Of a stretch of 64,000 nucleotides of DNA, positions 24,415-35,560 are shown piece after piece. The stretch covers positions 686,212,583 to 686,276,582 of the forward strand of contig NC_081412.1 in NCBI RefSeq assembly GCF_030272615.1. Reading direction: 5' to 3'. How positions within the stretch are numbered: position 1 is the first letter of the stretch; every line of letters begins with the position of its first letter. A program made the position numbers and the translations under genes. Origin of the DNA: Cryptomeria japonica. Lineage: Eukaryota; Streptophyta; Pinopsida; Cupressales; Cupressaceae. The notes under the pieces are model-generated. The model was not told where the DNA came from. It searched no databases and saw nothing but the letters and a program-made list of their open reading frames with translations.

Positions 24415-25227
24415 GCCTCACTTCTTCATTTGTAAGGTTAATAGTCAATAGCTAGTAGTTCAAGAGCAGATAGCATTTTAGAGTAGAGTAGAAAGAGAAG
24501 GCAAAGATTGTTGCCAAGATATTGTTGCAAAAGACATGTAAACTTCATTGAAGAAATGGTGAATCTATGTGTTGATTGAAAAATTTGCATGGTCTCTATA
24601 CTTCTCATTTTAATTTCATGTTATTTAGATGAATGGAAGACTTGTGTGATCAATGGTGAAATTTGTATATCCATACTACTAACACCTTGCCGATGGTAAT
24701 GTGCCTTGCGTAGTCAACTGGAATCATTCAGCGAAGCTTAACTTCAATTATCATTCCTTCATTGATATGCATAAACATGATGGTGTCTATGCTTGTAGTG
24801 ATGATTTGAAAATCATTAAAGCTATCCTTAGAAGATTGCACTAGGCCTTTGGAGATGTTCGTTGCATGTCGAAGCAAGACTTAACTAGAGTTTAATCAAA
24901 GATCATTCATTGCTCCTACATTCTTAGAGTTAGAATAGTCTCTTCAACCCTTATTCCTTTTTTCCTTTTTTAAAATCAAGTCAAGTGAAATCCACGTTCC
25001 AGCATCATTCGAGCATTCAAGTGTTCAACGTAAGTCCTCTCGTACGTACAACAAATCACATCAATACCATTGAAGCTATCCAACAAGTCAAGACCTAACA
25101 TAAAAGAACCTTGGAGTCATCTCAAGTGGTCCTTCACATATTTTAAGTATTTGAGATTCTTTACTCAAGAGGATATAATACTTAGTATTTTATCTGTGTT
25201 TGATAGTGCATCAAAACACCATCAACA

Positions 25228-25232
25228 ATACT
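25228..25232. repeat. TSD ATACT, right copy
   Basis: Exact partner of 18408-18412, directly after the LTR end ATCAACA. Confidence 0.85.
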
Positions 25233-28200
25233 TTGATAGAAAAAAGACAAAAGGACATCTACAAAAGCCAAATTAAAAAGGGGTTTAGGGCACTGTAAAA
25301 TCTATAAACCTATGCATGGCACACAACAAAAAATCATTTGCTAACATACACCTAGTTGCAAGGGTACTCAATGTAAAATGGAATTAAACTTTGCCCTTAA
25401 AGTTGCCATAAAATCTCAATAGAACTACTCTAAATGAAGAATAATTTTAAAAATATTAAAGCACCACATAAGATTTATAATACAATAGATATGAGTAGAC
25501 AATGTTTTTTAAGCAAGTCCAGCTTAATCTATCTCCAAGAGGAAGGCAGGACGAGTGGGAAGCAATAGTTGCGTATAATAAAAAAAATTGACATCAAGGC
25601 TCTCTTTACCATGTAAAAACAAGAATTTTTATGAATTAGTGCAATAGCCTTAAATTTTTGACTTGGTTTATACTAGGAGCACTTAAGAAGTAGCATTGCT
25701 TGTTTTAGGACATGAAATTAGGGTTATAAGCTACATTAGGAGTTTAAGATATGGCTTAGACACAACTATAGAAAATATGAGAAATTGATTGTTGATTGTG
25801 GAGGTTTTAACAAGATAATATGAGAAATTAATTACTGATTGCTAGAGGTTTGACCTAGTTTCATGTTGACAAAATGTGAGAAGTGGTTTGCTTATCTAGG
25901 GACTTGAAATCAAGATTTCTAGATATCAAATTTTGTAGCTTATTTTAAGTACCAACTATTAAGTTTATGTCAATGTTTATGGCCTTTGTTAGCAAGGACA
26001 CGTTTCTAGGTTGTCCTTTAATAAAAGAAAAAATAAGCTTAAGCCTATAGAAGAGCATAATCAAGAGAAAGTTTACAAGCTATCGTGCTTTATATTTTCC
26101 ATTGCAACAATTGATAACACATGGTTTTTTATTATCCAAAAGTAGGTGAGCCTAAAACTACATTTTGTACCATGCTTTCTATTTTTCATAATAACATTTG
26201 ATAAACATGGGTTTGATGCTCCAAAATTAGTTGAGCCTCAATCTTTAATAAAAATGACAACAAATGTTCCAACAATAGTCTTGATGGGGTCATCTAATTA
26301 TTAACCTCTTTTGGGAATAACTTATTTCTCTTTGTATATCATATTTCGTACTCCCTCTATGTTATTGTTGTCACAAGGATTAGCACCCAAAAGCTAAGCG
26401 TGATGCTCAACAATCCCATGAAATATTGGAACATCTTTGAGCCTCTAGGTTGCTCATTATGAAGACGAACCTCCAAATTATAGGCTGGCTCCCCTTTAGA
26501 TATCCTAGAAACTATTGATTTCGCTTGAGAAAAGGGATAAGAAGATGTTTTTAAAACTGAAAATACTGATTAACAGGTTCTACATCGATTGAATGAAAAG
26601 ACTTGTCCTGTTGTTGGACTCGCAATATACTCAACTATGAAGCTATATTAGCTCACAACCTAACTACACATGTCCATAATAATGTTTCATATGAAAGGTT
26701 TAATATTTTTTGATGTTTGTATAAGGGAAAACAATGTTGTTTTCACAATTTCATACATCAAAATTAACAACACCTTCATTGACTCGCACTATAACATGTT
26801 GTTTCTAAACCAAAGCATTGAAGGAATGAAACAAAAATAAAGGGTTTCAAAATAAAATCACAATATTCCTATCATATTACTCACTTACAAAACTGGAATA
26901 GAAATAATTGAGAAAGAATTAGGCTTCTTTATTGAAAAATAGGAACAAAGCTCATTACAAGTCTGCAAAAATGCTATAGATTGACTAAAAATCTCATGAG
27001 GAATGAGTTACAAGTCCATATCATGCTTCTACAACAAAGATAAAACTTAGAACTAGAGATGAGAGAAGAAGAAATCTGACTTATACTAAGAGAAGGCTCC
27101 AAAATTTTGAAATTTGAATTCCTTGGATCCCTTTGGCTCCATGACTGAGTTGACTTGATGAGTTGGCTGCTCCTTCTCCTCAAAATTAGGTCCAACTGAC
27201 TTTTGAATTTGAAAGCTAGTTGGTTGGGCGGATGGACTTGGAAATCCCTCAAAACGAGGACTAGAATTGAAGATATGGAGCTAATTTTGCTCCCAAAAGC
27301 ACCCTCAAATCAGGTGAAAACTATTGTTTAACCCTCAAAAAACTCCTCAAATTGTGGGATTTCTCTTTGGACAACCCCTTAACATTTTTTGAAATTTGAG
27401 CTTGGTTGCATTAATGATTAGTTTGAATTTGAATCTTACCATCATGCTCTATAAACTCCATTTGATGAATGTGATTGCATTGCACATGCTTGAACTGCTA
27501 CAAAGGGTTAATGAAAGACTGCATTTATGACCCTTCCTCTTCATAATGAATCACTAACTATCATTATTGTTCTTTGTGTTATTTCTTCATAGTTGCACTA
27601 TGTACTATCCATATATTTCCCTTGTGATGGATAATCACAACTCTAGACATAATCTCCTTCATAATATTTTGATGGAAACCCTCCTTTTGTTAGTAGCATA
27701 ATTTGTCATTGACTATCCTTTTGACTGTTGCATGGATATTTGGGACTGTATTTAGCTTTATTGTCACTGTCTAAGTTTGCAATGAATCATTGCTGGATCG
27801 TGACTTCACCTTTTGGGATACCATTGCATTTAGTTTCAGGTTTGTAGAGGGTCAACTTAGTGTCACCATTCAATCTATTTGTTGCTCTCCAACTCAAAGA
27901 CTCTACTCACTGAATTATGAGCCTTATGATGACACTATATCTTTACACTGCCATTGATTTGGATCGATCACTACTATTCATTGATATTGTATTTGGAGCA
28001 CTATCATCCATTCCATCCATGACTGTAACAACTTTGATCATTAGCTCTATGAATGTGTCTATTAATTTTCAGCACCTTGACTGTGTTTTGGGACCTTTAT
28101 TGGTATGATGATTGCCCTTAGGGTATTGATATTGAAGTTTGTAGATCCTCTATTTGAGTTGTTCACTTTATCTCCAGTAATCTTTATTATGCTACTATTC

Positions 28201-28473
28201 ACTACTATCATGATCTCATTGTATTTTAACCTCATTGCTCTTTAAGGAATGTTGTGTAACTCTCTAATGTTCTCTGTGCTCTATTTGGACAGTCATAAGC
28301 CTTTAAAAAATACTGAACTTCTTTCCTGATTGTTATTTATGACACTTGGCACATAATATTATCTTTGATGAATGATGACTACTCCAATGCCCAAAGAACC
28401 TGGTCTGTATATACTTCCCATACCATGATTATTCTTTTGATTTCAATGAGACTTTTATTCACTGTTGTGACTA
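25233..28473. other. Intergenic DNA without recognisable genes
   Basis: Moderately AT-rich sequence with only short open frames, for example 26974-27252 on the minus strand, which is serine-rich with no motif. The part from about 27500 has the same pyrimidine-rich style (many TTGACT and CATTG words) as 43841-46103 and 63632-64000. These three blocks are probably one older sequence split by the two retrotransposons. I cannot identify it. Confidence 0.45.
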
Positions 28474-28478
28474 CTATC

Positions 28479-29815
28479 TGAAGAGGGGAAAAAGACTTGT
28501 GAAGTGGATTTAGTTATAAAACATGCAAATCAAACATATAATCATACGAAATTGAAAGACATAATTTGAAATGCTTAAAACAAGAATAAGGATGCATATA
28601 CCTCAAAAACCTTATACCTCTCCCTCGGATTGAGCTTGATGAAGTGAAGGCGCCCCTTGGTGATGCTCCACTTGATGTGCTCCTCTTGCTTGCTTGATGT
28701 GGATGGCTCTCCAATGTTGTGCACAAATGCAATGGATTTGGAAGATGATAAGGATGAGATGATCAAGTATGGATGAGATATGATTTGAACATAATAAGGT
28801 TGCCAAGATGATTTCCTGGGCTCAAAAGGACAACATAAGATTACTAAACTTGGAGATGAAGAATGGAGGGATGGAGTCCTCAATTTATAGGAAGAGGAGA
28901 GGAAGAATGGATGGCTAGGATGGATTCAAGATGAAGGGCTAGGATTGCTTGTGAGCTCACACAAGGCCCAAGAGTGGGTGTGGAGACCAAGAGATGTGCC
29001 TTAAAGGCATTTCTTGTCTCCACACTCCTCAAGGTGCATTGGGAAGATTTCCCAAGGTACCTTGAGAAGAGCAAGATGCATTGGGAAGGCTTCCCAATGT
29101 GCCTTGAGAGGAGCAAGGTGCATTGGGAAGGCTTCCCAATGTGCCTTGAGAGGATCAAGGGATGTGATATTCCTTGAAGAATGGAGAGGAGGAATTAAAA
29201 ATTCTCCAAAAATGGATAATCATAGGGATTGAAGGAATAAGAAGGAATTAAAAATTCCTTGGGAGAGGGGATGCCTAGAGGATTGTGAGATTTTGAAAAT
29301 CTCACATTCACCTAGGATAGGAGCATTAAAAGTTAGTGGTTGGATGGAAGGGACAAGGAGTTGACTTCGTGGCTAATCATGATGATTAGCCATTAGCAAC
29401 TCATTAGGAGGGGGATTAGAGGAAATGTTAGGTGGGATTAGGATTTGTAGGAGGATTTGACTAGGAGAGAGAATGAGTGGAGGGAATTAAAAATTAGAAG
29501 AATAAGGTTAAGTGAGTTTAGGGAGTTTCTAGAAGACTTTATTAGGTTAATGATGAATTAAGAAGATGGTTTGTAGGAAGCATGTGGGTTAACTAATTAA
29601 TTGAAATTAATTAGCTAAGAGGGAGATTTGTGAGAATTCAATTTTTAGAAGAATAAAGAAAGGGATTGATTTATTAAATAAATCAGTCACATACTATAGT
29701 GACAATATCAATTATATTTAATTAATATTGAGGAGAATTTGAATTAACATAATTAATTAATTAATTATGTGAAGAATTAAAAATAATTAAAAATAATTAT
29801 TTTTAACTGTCTACA
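28479..29815 (-). repeat. Element 1 3' LTR
   Basis: Read on the minus strand it starts TGTAGACAG next to the polypurine tract and ends in CA at 28479, followed by the TSD CTATC. It is nearly the same as 42592-43835, with a few scattered substitutions, about 90 more bases at its outer end and one extra copy of a ~38-bp hairpin repeat near 29031-29160. A TATAAATT box lies at 28882-28889 (minus). Confidence 0.87.
29031..29160. repeat. Hairpin repeat in LTR, three copies
   Basis: Units of ~38 bp contain ATTGGGAAGGCTTCCCAAT, a perfect 9-bp-arm palindrome around one G. There are three units here (the first with variant GATTTCCCAAG) but two in the 5' LTR at about 43103-43190, and one in the LTRs of element 2. 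The count difference must postdate insertion, since both LTRs are copied from one template. Confidence 0.7.
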
Positions 29816-29829
29816 TTTTGCCCCTCTTT
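29816..29829 (-). promoter_or_regulatory. Element 1 polypurine tract
   Basis: AAAGAGGGGCAAAA on the minus strand directly abuts the 3' LTR start TGTAGA. Polypurine tracts prime plus-strand DNA synthesis in LTR retrotransposons. The same tract is at 47374-47388 in element 2. Confidence 0.8.
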
Positions 29830-30018
29830 GAAGTGAGGTGTGATGACGCGTTGATTCAAAGAATAATCTTGTTTTTTGATGATGATATTGATTTGATAAG
29901 ATGCCCCAGCTCTTGCAACTGTGTTTTGATGAAAATGCAAGTTCTTCAATTAGCTTGATTGCTTAGATAAGATTGAATTTTTTTGATCGATTCGATTGAT
30001 AAGATCTAGATTCAGTAT

Positions 30019-30755
30019 GGTTTCAGGAAGGATTCATCCTGTATAAGACAAAGATGATCAAAGCGTCTGGTTTCAGGAAGGATTCATCTTGTATAAGACA
30101 TGATTGATCAGAGCGTCTAGTTGTAGGAAGGACTCATCTTGTATAAGACATGATCAGAGCGTCTAGTTTCAGGAAGGATTCATCTTGTATAAGACATGAT
30201 TAGAGCGCAACGTCTGGTTTCAAGAAGGATTCATCCTGTATAAGACATGACTGATCACAACGTCTGGTTTTAGGAAGGATTCATCCTGTATAAGACATGA
30301 TTAGAGTGTCTGATTTTAGGAAGGATTCATCCTGTATAAGACATGACTGATCACAATGCCTGGTTTCAGGAAGGATTCATCCTGTATAAGACATGACTGA
30401 TCACAATGCCTGGTTTCAGGAAGGATTCATCCTGTATAAGACATGATCAGAGCGCAACGTCTGGTTTTAGGAAGGATTCATCCTGTATAAGACATGACTG
30501 ATCACAACGTCTGGTTTCAGGAAGGATTCGTCCTGTATAAGACATGATCAGAGCGCAATGTCTGGTTTCAGGAAGGATTCATCTTGTATAAGACATGACT
30601 GATCACAACGGCTGGTTTCAGGAATGATTAATCCTGTATAAGACATGATCAAAGCGCAACGTCTGGTTTCAGGAAGGATTCATCCTGTATAAGACATGAT
30701 TGATCACAACATCTTGTTTTAGGAAGGATTCATCCTGTATAAGACATGATCAGAA
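30019..30755. repeat. 15-copy ~50-bp tandem array in element 1
   Basis: Fifteen units of 46-51 bp, each with GGTTTCAGGAAGGATTCATC, then CTGTATAAGACATGA. From about the eighth unit two unit types alternate, one ending CTGATCACAACGTCT and one ending TCAGAGCGCAACGTCT, forming a ~101-bp higher-order repeat. Each unit holds the near-palindrome AGGATTCATCCT. The array lies between the 3' LTR/polypurine tract (29815) and a second copy of the LTR terminus (30760-30816). Element 2 has no such array. Confidence 0.9.
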
Positions 30756-30759
30756 TCAG

Positions 30760-30816
30760 AATTAATTATGTGAGGAATTAAAAATAATAAAAAATAATTA
30801 TTTTGAAGTGTCTACA
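30760..30816 (-). repeat. Second copy of the LTR terminus inside element 1
   Basis: This ~57-bp stretch (ATTAATTATGTGAGGAATTA ... AAGTGTCTACA) repeats the last bases of the LTR at 29763-29815. It is followed by TTTTGGCG, matching the internal sequence just past the polypurine tract in element 2. The original LTR/internal junction therefore seems to have been here, and the array segment 29816-30759 was added between it and the present LTR. Confidence 0.65.
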
Positions 30817-32569
30817 TTTTGGCGATGTGTAGAAGATAGAAGAAGAAAAGGATGCCCCAGCATAAAGCATGGGAGGTGTATGCCCCCTCGAGAATTTTTT
30901 CGAAAAAAAGGACGAAAAATTCTCAAAAAAAGAGAGGAAGAAGAATCAGGGTGGAAGGGATAAATGAGGAAGAAATATGAAGCAGTCGCGAAGAATTTGG
31001 AAGGAAGAATAGGAGAGGTAAGACCGCAGGGGAAGATGGGCCCTCACGGGGGCCCATATACACCACAACGGACCCAATGAGGGGTCATTGTATCATGACA
31101 GACATATTTTCCTCTTTATATATATATGTATACATGATTCGATTGGTGACAGATGATGTGTAGCATTTATTGTGATGGATTATTTTTGTTTCTCTTATGA
31201 TGTCATATATGGATGCAATCATGGATGTGCTATGCTAATCTATTTTGTGATGCAAAGTGGATGCTTATGTATGTATGTTTATGATGTGTTGCTGACATAG
31301 TTTTTGGATGCAGGATGAGTGATTTTTATGTTTTATGTATAAATACACATGTGGGAATGATTTATGATGCAGTCTAAATGTAATGCTATATGGATGAGTG
31401 TATCTTTTATTTATGTGATGCAATCTTATATGGTAAATGTTTTGTGGAAAAATAAAATAAAAATAAAAATGTTTGTCTAAGAAATGCACTTTACATAATG
31501 TGAATGAATTAATAAAAAGAGGGAATATGCCAATAATAACACAATGATCTTAGATAGAAGAATATGGAATAGATGGGAAGTGGGGGAAATTGAGAACTCC
31601 ATGGGATTATTGAGTTTAGGATTTGATGGAATGATGGTGAGATTTTGTGCACAACAAATGTGGAGAGCCAACCTAGTTTGATGTTGCCCTGAGTGGCTTG
31701 CACCACTGATAAAAGAAATCGGGATGCCATGAGAAACCCAGGGCGTGGACTGACTCTGTAGACAAACGAGAATTTCTTGCACACAACAATGCAAGTGTTA
31801 AGAAACACTAATACAAAGTTGTGGGTTCGTGCAAGGAAACCCTCAAACACATCGATACCTCTTGTACACGAGAAGGTAAGTATTGATAAACACTAGTACC
31901 AGGTCGTCGGTTTATACAAGAGGGATCCAAAACATGCCATACGATGAAATATGCCCCAGTATGCGCCTATCATAACGTACCTGGATATGGAAGAACCCAG
32001 GCAGTCATAGGGAAAAAGATGCAAGTCTATATAAAAAGATCTAACAAAATCTAACAAGTCACTTCCTTGCAACCAAATGATACCTCTTGCCAAGAGTAGA
32101 ACTAGGAGGAAGGATTAGGTTGCCCGGCGAGGGAAGGGGTCATCCCTAGGGCAAAGTGGGCTTTTGGATTAGGCAAGTGATTCTATAGTTTTGGAGAGTG
32201 ACCCGTGGACTTGGGATTGTTTCTGAAGACTTCTTGAAGCTTACACAGAGGCATAAAAGCTCAGTTTTAATGGGACATTCCTTGTTCATGACTCAGGCAA
32301 AGACTCATCATCATACGCATGTTTTATTGGGAGACGGAAAAGAAGGAATGTTGTGCATGGGTGGGCTGGATGGCAGACGATTTGTAGTGTCGATCGGATA
32401 GACAGTGGATCTGATTATTTACCTTGGCGCTTGCATGGAGGTTTTCACCAAGGTACTTGTCCATAGCACCACAAAGTGGTTTTCACTAATGGACGATTTT
32501 TTATTTATTTTTAATATATTTATTTATTATTTTTTTAATTTTTTTTGACAATTTAAGACTTTCTGAGGA
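30817..32569 (-). other. Element 1 post-integrase non-coding region
   Basis: No coding sequence in the element's orientation. 30820-31090 aligns with 47390-47690 of element 2 (both contain GATGCCCCA and ATGCCCCCTCGA), and 31090-32569 aligns with about 50440-52210. The piece that would hold the antisense PMD ORF in element 2 (47700-50430) is absent, with the break near 31090. A conserved block with CTAGTACCAGGTCGTCGG lies near 31888 here and 51420 in element 2. Confidence 0.6.
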
Positions 32570-33650
32570 CTAAGCATAAAATATTTTGAGGTGCATGATA
32601 TTCATTGGATCATCCAAAGGATTGCCTTCAGGAGTAGCCATCTGATAAGCTCCTGATCCATATTTTGTTGTGATTACATATGGTCCAAGCCAATTAGGTT
32701 CGAACTTGCCTTTCTTTTCTCTTTCTTGTAGATTTTTCTGATTCTCCATGAGGACAAGATCACCAACTTGGAACTCCCGGGTTCTGACTCTTTTGTGATA
32801 ACTCATTCGCAAGCGGTTTGATATACCCGGAGATGGTTCAAGGCCTTGAGGCGCCTTTCATCTAATAATTCTAGCTCTTGTAAGTGGGCAATTCTGTATT
32901 CTTCCTCTGGTAGGATGTCTTGCAGTGATACCCTTAGAGAGGGGATCTCGCTCTCAAGGGGAAGGATGGTTTTGGAGCCAAAGACCAGGGAATAAGGGGT
33001 GGCACCTATGGGGGTGCAGATGGAGGTACGGTAGGCCCACAAAGTGGGATGGAGTTGGAGGTGCCAATCACGGCCAGCTTCATTGACTGTCTTTTTGAGG
33101 ATTTTGATTAAGGTTTTATTAGAAGCCTCAGCTTGGCCGTTGCCTTGGGGATAATATGGGGTGGAGAAGCGATGTTGGATGTTGAATTTTTGGCAGAGTT
33201 CTTTGATATCCTAGTTTTTAAATTGTTTGCCATTATCTATGATAATAAATTTTGGGATGCCATACCAACAGACTAGATAGTTCGGGATGAATTTGGATAT
33301 TTGCTTACCAGTGGTAAAAGTGAGAGGGATAGCCTCTACCCACTTGATAAAATACTCGGTGGCAGTGATAATGAATTTATGTCCATTGGAGGATGAGGGG
33401 TGGATTTTCCCAATGAGATCGAGCCCCCACTATGAGAAGGGCCATGGTGTAATGAATGGCTGCAATTCTTGTGACGGTGCATGAATCTTGTCACCATGTT
33501 GCTGGCAAGGGATGCATTTCTTCACATAGTTGTATGCATATTCTTCCATTTTAGGCCAATAGTATCCTGTTCTTAAAAGTTTTTTAGCCAATGTGAGCCC
33601 ACTTGAGTGTGCCCCACAGATGCCCTCGTGTACTTCGTGTAATGCGCTTT
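32570..33650 (-). pseudogene. Element 1 integrase
   Basis: The order is an HHCC zinc-binding N terminus (HEGICGAHSSG ... CIPCQQHG, about 33630-33485), a DDE core and a C-terminal tail. All three catalytic positions read as acidic: Asp in WGLDLIG (about 33412), Asp in IIIDNGKQF and Glu in GNGQAEASN (about 33125). Two TAG codons interrupt it, one before WGLD and one in KN-stop-DIKEL where element 2 has Gln, both consistent with CAG-to-TAG. The C-terminal part (32570-33042) is open in two frames and includes GPYVITTKYGSGAYQM. There is no chromodomain, unlike the Tekay/Reina/CRM lineages. Integrase would insert the cDNA; this copy is dead. Confidence 0.82.
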
Positions 33651-33899
33651 TTTATCTAAACACCTTAGGAGGGAACCATCAAAATGCCTTCTGAACAAGG
33701 TGTCTCCAAGGATGGTGTAACAAGCACATCGGCGAATGAATGTTTGTTGTTGGGTTTTGGTGAGATGTGGGGGAATGGTGTTGTCTTTGAGGAAAGTGAA
33801 GGTTTCTTGGTACCAAGGGGACTCAGGACCAACAAGAACACACACCATTTCAGACTCTGGTAGGTCATATGCCGGTATAAACAATTGCTCAACCAAAAA

Positions 33900-34469
33900 C
33901 TCGCACTTCTGACCGTGTGCTAGCATTTGAAGGAGGGAGCCAATGGTGGCCATTGCATCTGCAACCCTGTTGTTTGTTCGTGGAATTTGATCAAACTTGA
34001 TTGTCGTGAAATGTTGCTTAATATCTTCAACCATGGTATGGTAGGGAAGGAGTTTATCATCTTTTGTCTGGTATTCGTCATTGACTTGTTTTATGACGAG
34101 CTGAGAATCACCATAGACTTGTAATTCCTTTATTTTTCAGTGGACAGCCAAGCGCAAACCTGTGATGAGTGCTTCGTATTCTGCTATATTGTTGGTACAT
34201 GCAAAGGCTATCTTGTATGATTTGGGGATGCCATCTCCTTGAGGTGTGACCAATAATAATCCTGCCCCTGATCCATTTTGGGTGCAGGAGCCATCAAAGT
34301 ATAATTGCCATGTGGAGGATGTGGAAACAGTCATACTGAACTCATATGGTAATTCTATGAGAATAGGATGGTCACCTGGAAGTGGAGCTTCGGCCAACTG
34401 ATCTGCAATGACTTGTCCCTTGATTGCCTTTCTGTCCACATATTCGATGTCAAACTCACTTAGGAGCAT
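33900..34469 (-). pseudogene. Element 1 second RNase H-like domain
   Basis: After a linker (MLLSEFDIEYVDRKAIKGQV) comes a complete-looking RNase H fold: YFDGSCTQNGSGAG carries the first catalytic Asp, NNIAEYEALITGL carries the Glu, and RTNNRVADAMATIGSLL is the C-terminal part with the final Asp. It sits between the RT-linked RNase H and integrase. An extra archaeal-type RNase H in that position is a known mark of the Tat lineage. Short frame breaks divide it near 34137 and 34034. Confidence 0.75.
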
Positions 34470-35560
34470 GACCCGTTTGGTGGTTCTACCAGTGAGAGCA
34501 ACTTTTGACAGGAGATATTTAAGGGGATCAATTTTAGCAATTGATTTTGTCTTGTTGTTTCACATATAGTGTCGTAGTTTCTGTGTGCTAAACACTAATG
34601 CCAAACATGCTCTTTCAATGGGGGTATAATTGAGTTCATATCCTACCAGTGTTTGATTGATGTAGTAAATGGCATGTTCTTTCCCTTGGTCGTTTGTCTG
34701 TGCCAATAATGCCCCCAATGCCACTGCAGTAGCACATATATACAAAATAAGGGGTTTTCCAAGAGTAGGAGGCATCAACACTGGAGGTGATGCTAGATAT
34801 ATTCTTTTAGTTTCTCAAAGGCCTTTTGGCATAAGCAGTCCCATTTGAATTTTGTGTCCTTGCGCAGGAGGTGTGCAAATGGATGACACTTATCTGCTAG
34901 TTGTGAAATAAAACGTCTAACAGATTGGAGTTTTCCCTGGAGACTGCGCAGTTGTCTGAGATTTTTTGGTGGAGGCATTTAAATGATAGCTTTTACTTTT
35001 GCAGGATCGACCTCGATGCCTCTGTGGGAAACAATGAATCCTAATAATTTTCTTGATGTGACTTCAAACACACACTTTTTGGGATTCAGGCGTAGTTTGT
35101 ATTTTTCTAATCTTTCAAAGATCTGCTTTAGAATGAGAATGTGTTCTTGTCTTGTCTTAGACTTGCCTAGAAGATCATCCACATAGTCCTCCATAATTTT
35201 GTGTAAGAGGTCATGAAAAATTGTTGTCATGGAACGTTGGTATGTAGCTCCAGCATTTTTGAGACCAAAAGGCATGACCCAATAACAGAAAGTACCCCAT
35301 GGTGTTGTGAATGTGGTTTTATGTTGATCCTCATCTGCTATCCTGATTTGGTCGTATCTGGAAAACCCATCCATTAACAATAACATTTCATGTCATGTTG
35401 TAAGGTCCACAAACATGTCTATATTGGGGAGTGGGAAATCATCTTTAGGACAAGCTCTATTTAGATCTCAGAAATCTGTGTAGATGCGGATGCCCCCGAC
35501 AGGTACAATGTTAGAGACCCATTCAGTGTAGTCTATGGGTTTGATGAATTCTGCATCTAA
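34470..35560 (-). pseudogene. Element 1 reverse transcriptase and RNase H
   Basis: RT starts at WVSNIVPV and has FTTPWGTFCYWVMPFGLKNA, then the catalytic box MEDYVDDLLGKSK (about 35170-35205). The thumb/connection part (LRLNPKKCVFEVTSRKLLGF) and RNase H (FKWDCLCQKAFEKLKEYI, ALGALLAQTNDQGKEHAIYY, NYTPIERACLALVF) follow. In-frame stops include TGA in place of Arg in the DF[R]DLN motif (CGA to TGA) and TGA just before HEMLLLMDGF. The frame is otherwise well conserved, so decay is recent or moderate. Confidence 0.87.

Larger units (their letters stand above)
18413..25227 (+). mobile_element. Giant solo LTR (6.8 kb), plus strand
   Basis: Starts TGTTGTGACCAAATC at 18413 and ends CACCATCAACA at 25227, with an exact ATACT TSD on both sides. 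Its final ~1 kb, including a TATAAAAG box at 24407, aligns with the reverse complement of 4020-4950, so it is the same family as the solo LTR at 4020-8417. No gag or pol sequence lies inside. The 6.8-kb length includes a 2.2-kb foldback insertion (19599-21800); about 4.6 kb remains without it, close to the sister LTR. Its U3 has an A-rich block (18520-18660), a CG-rich repeat region and a broken small ORF, and lacks the palindrome array of the sister LTR. Confidence 0.85.
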
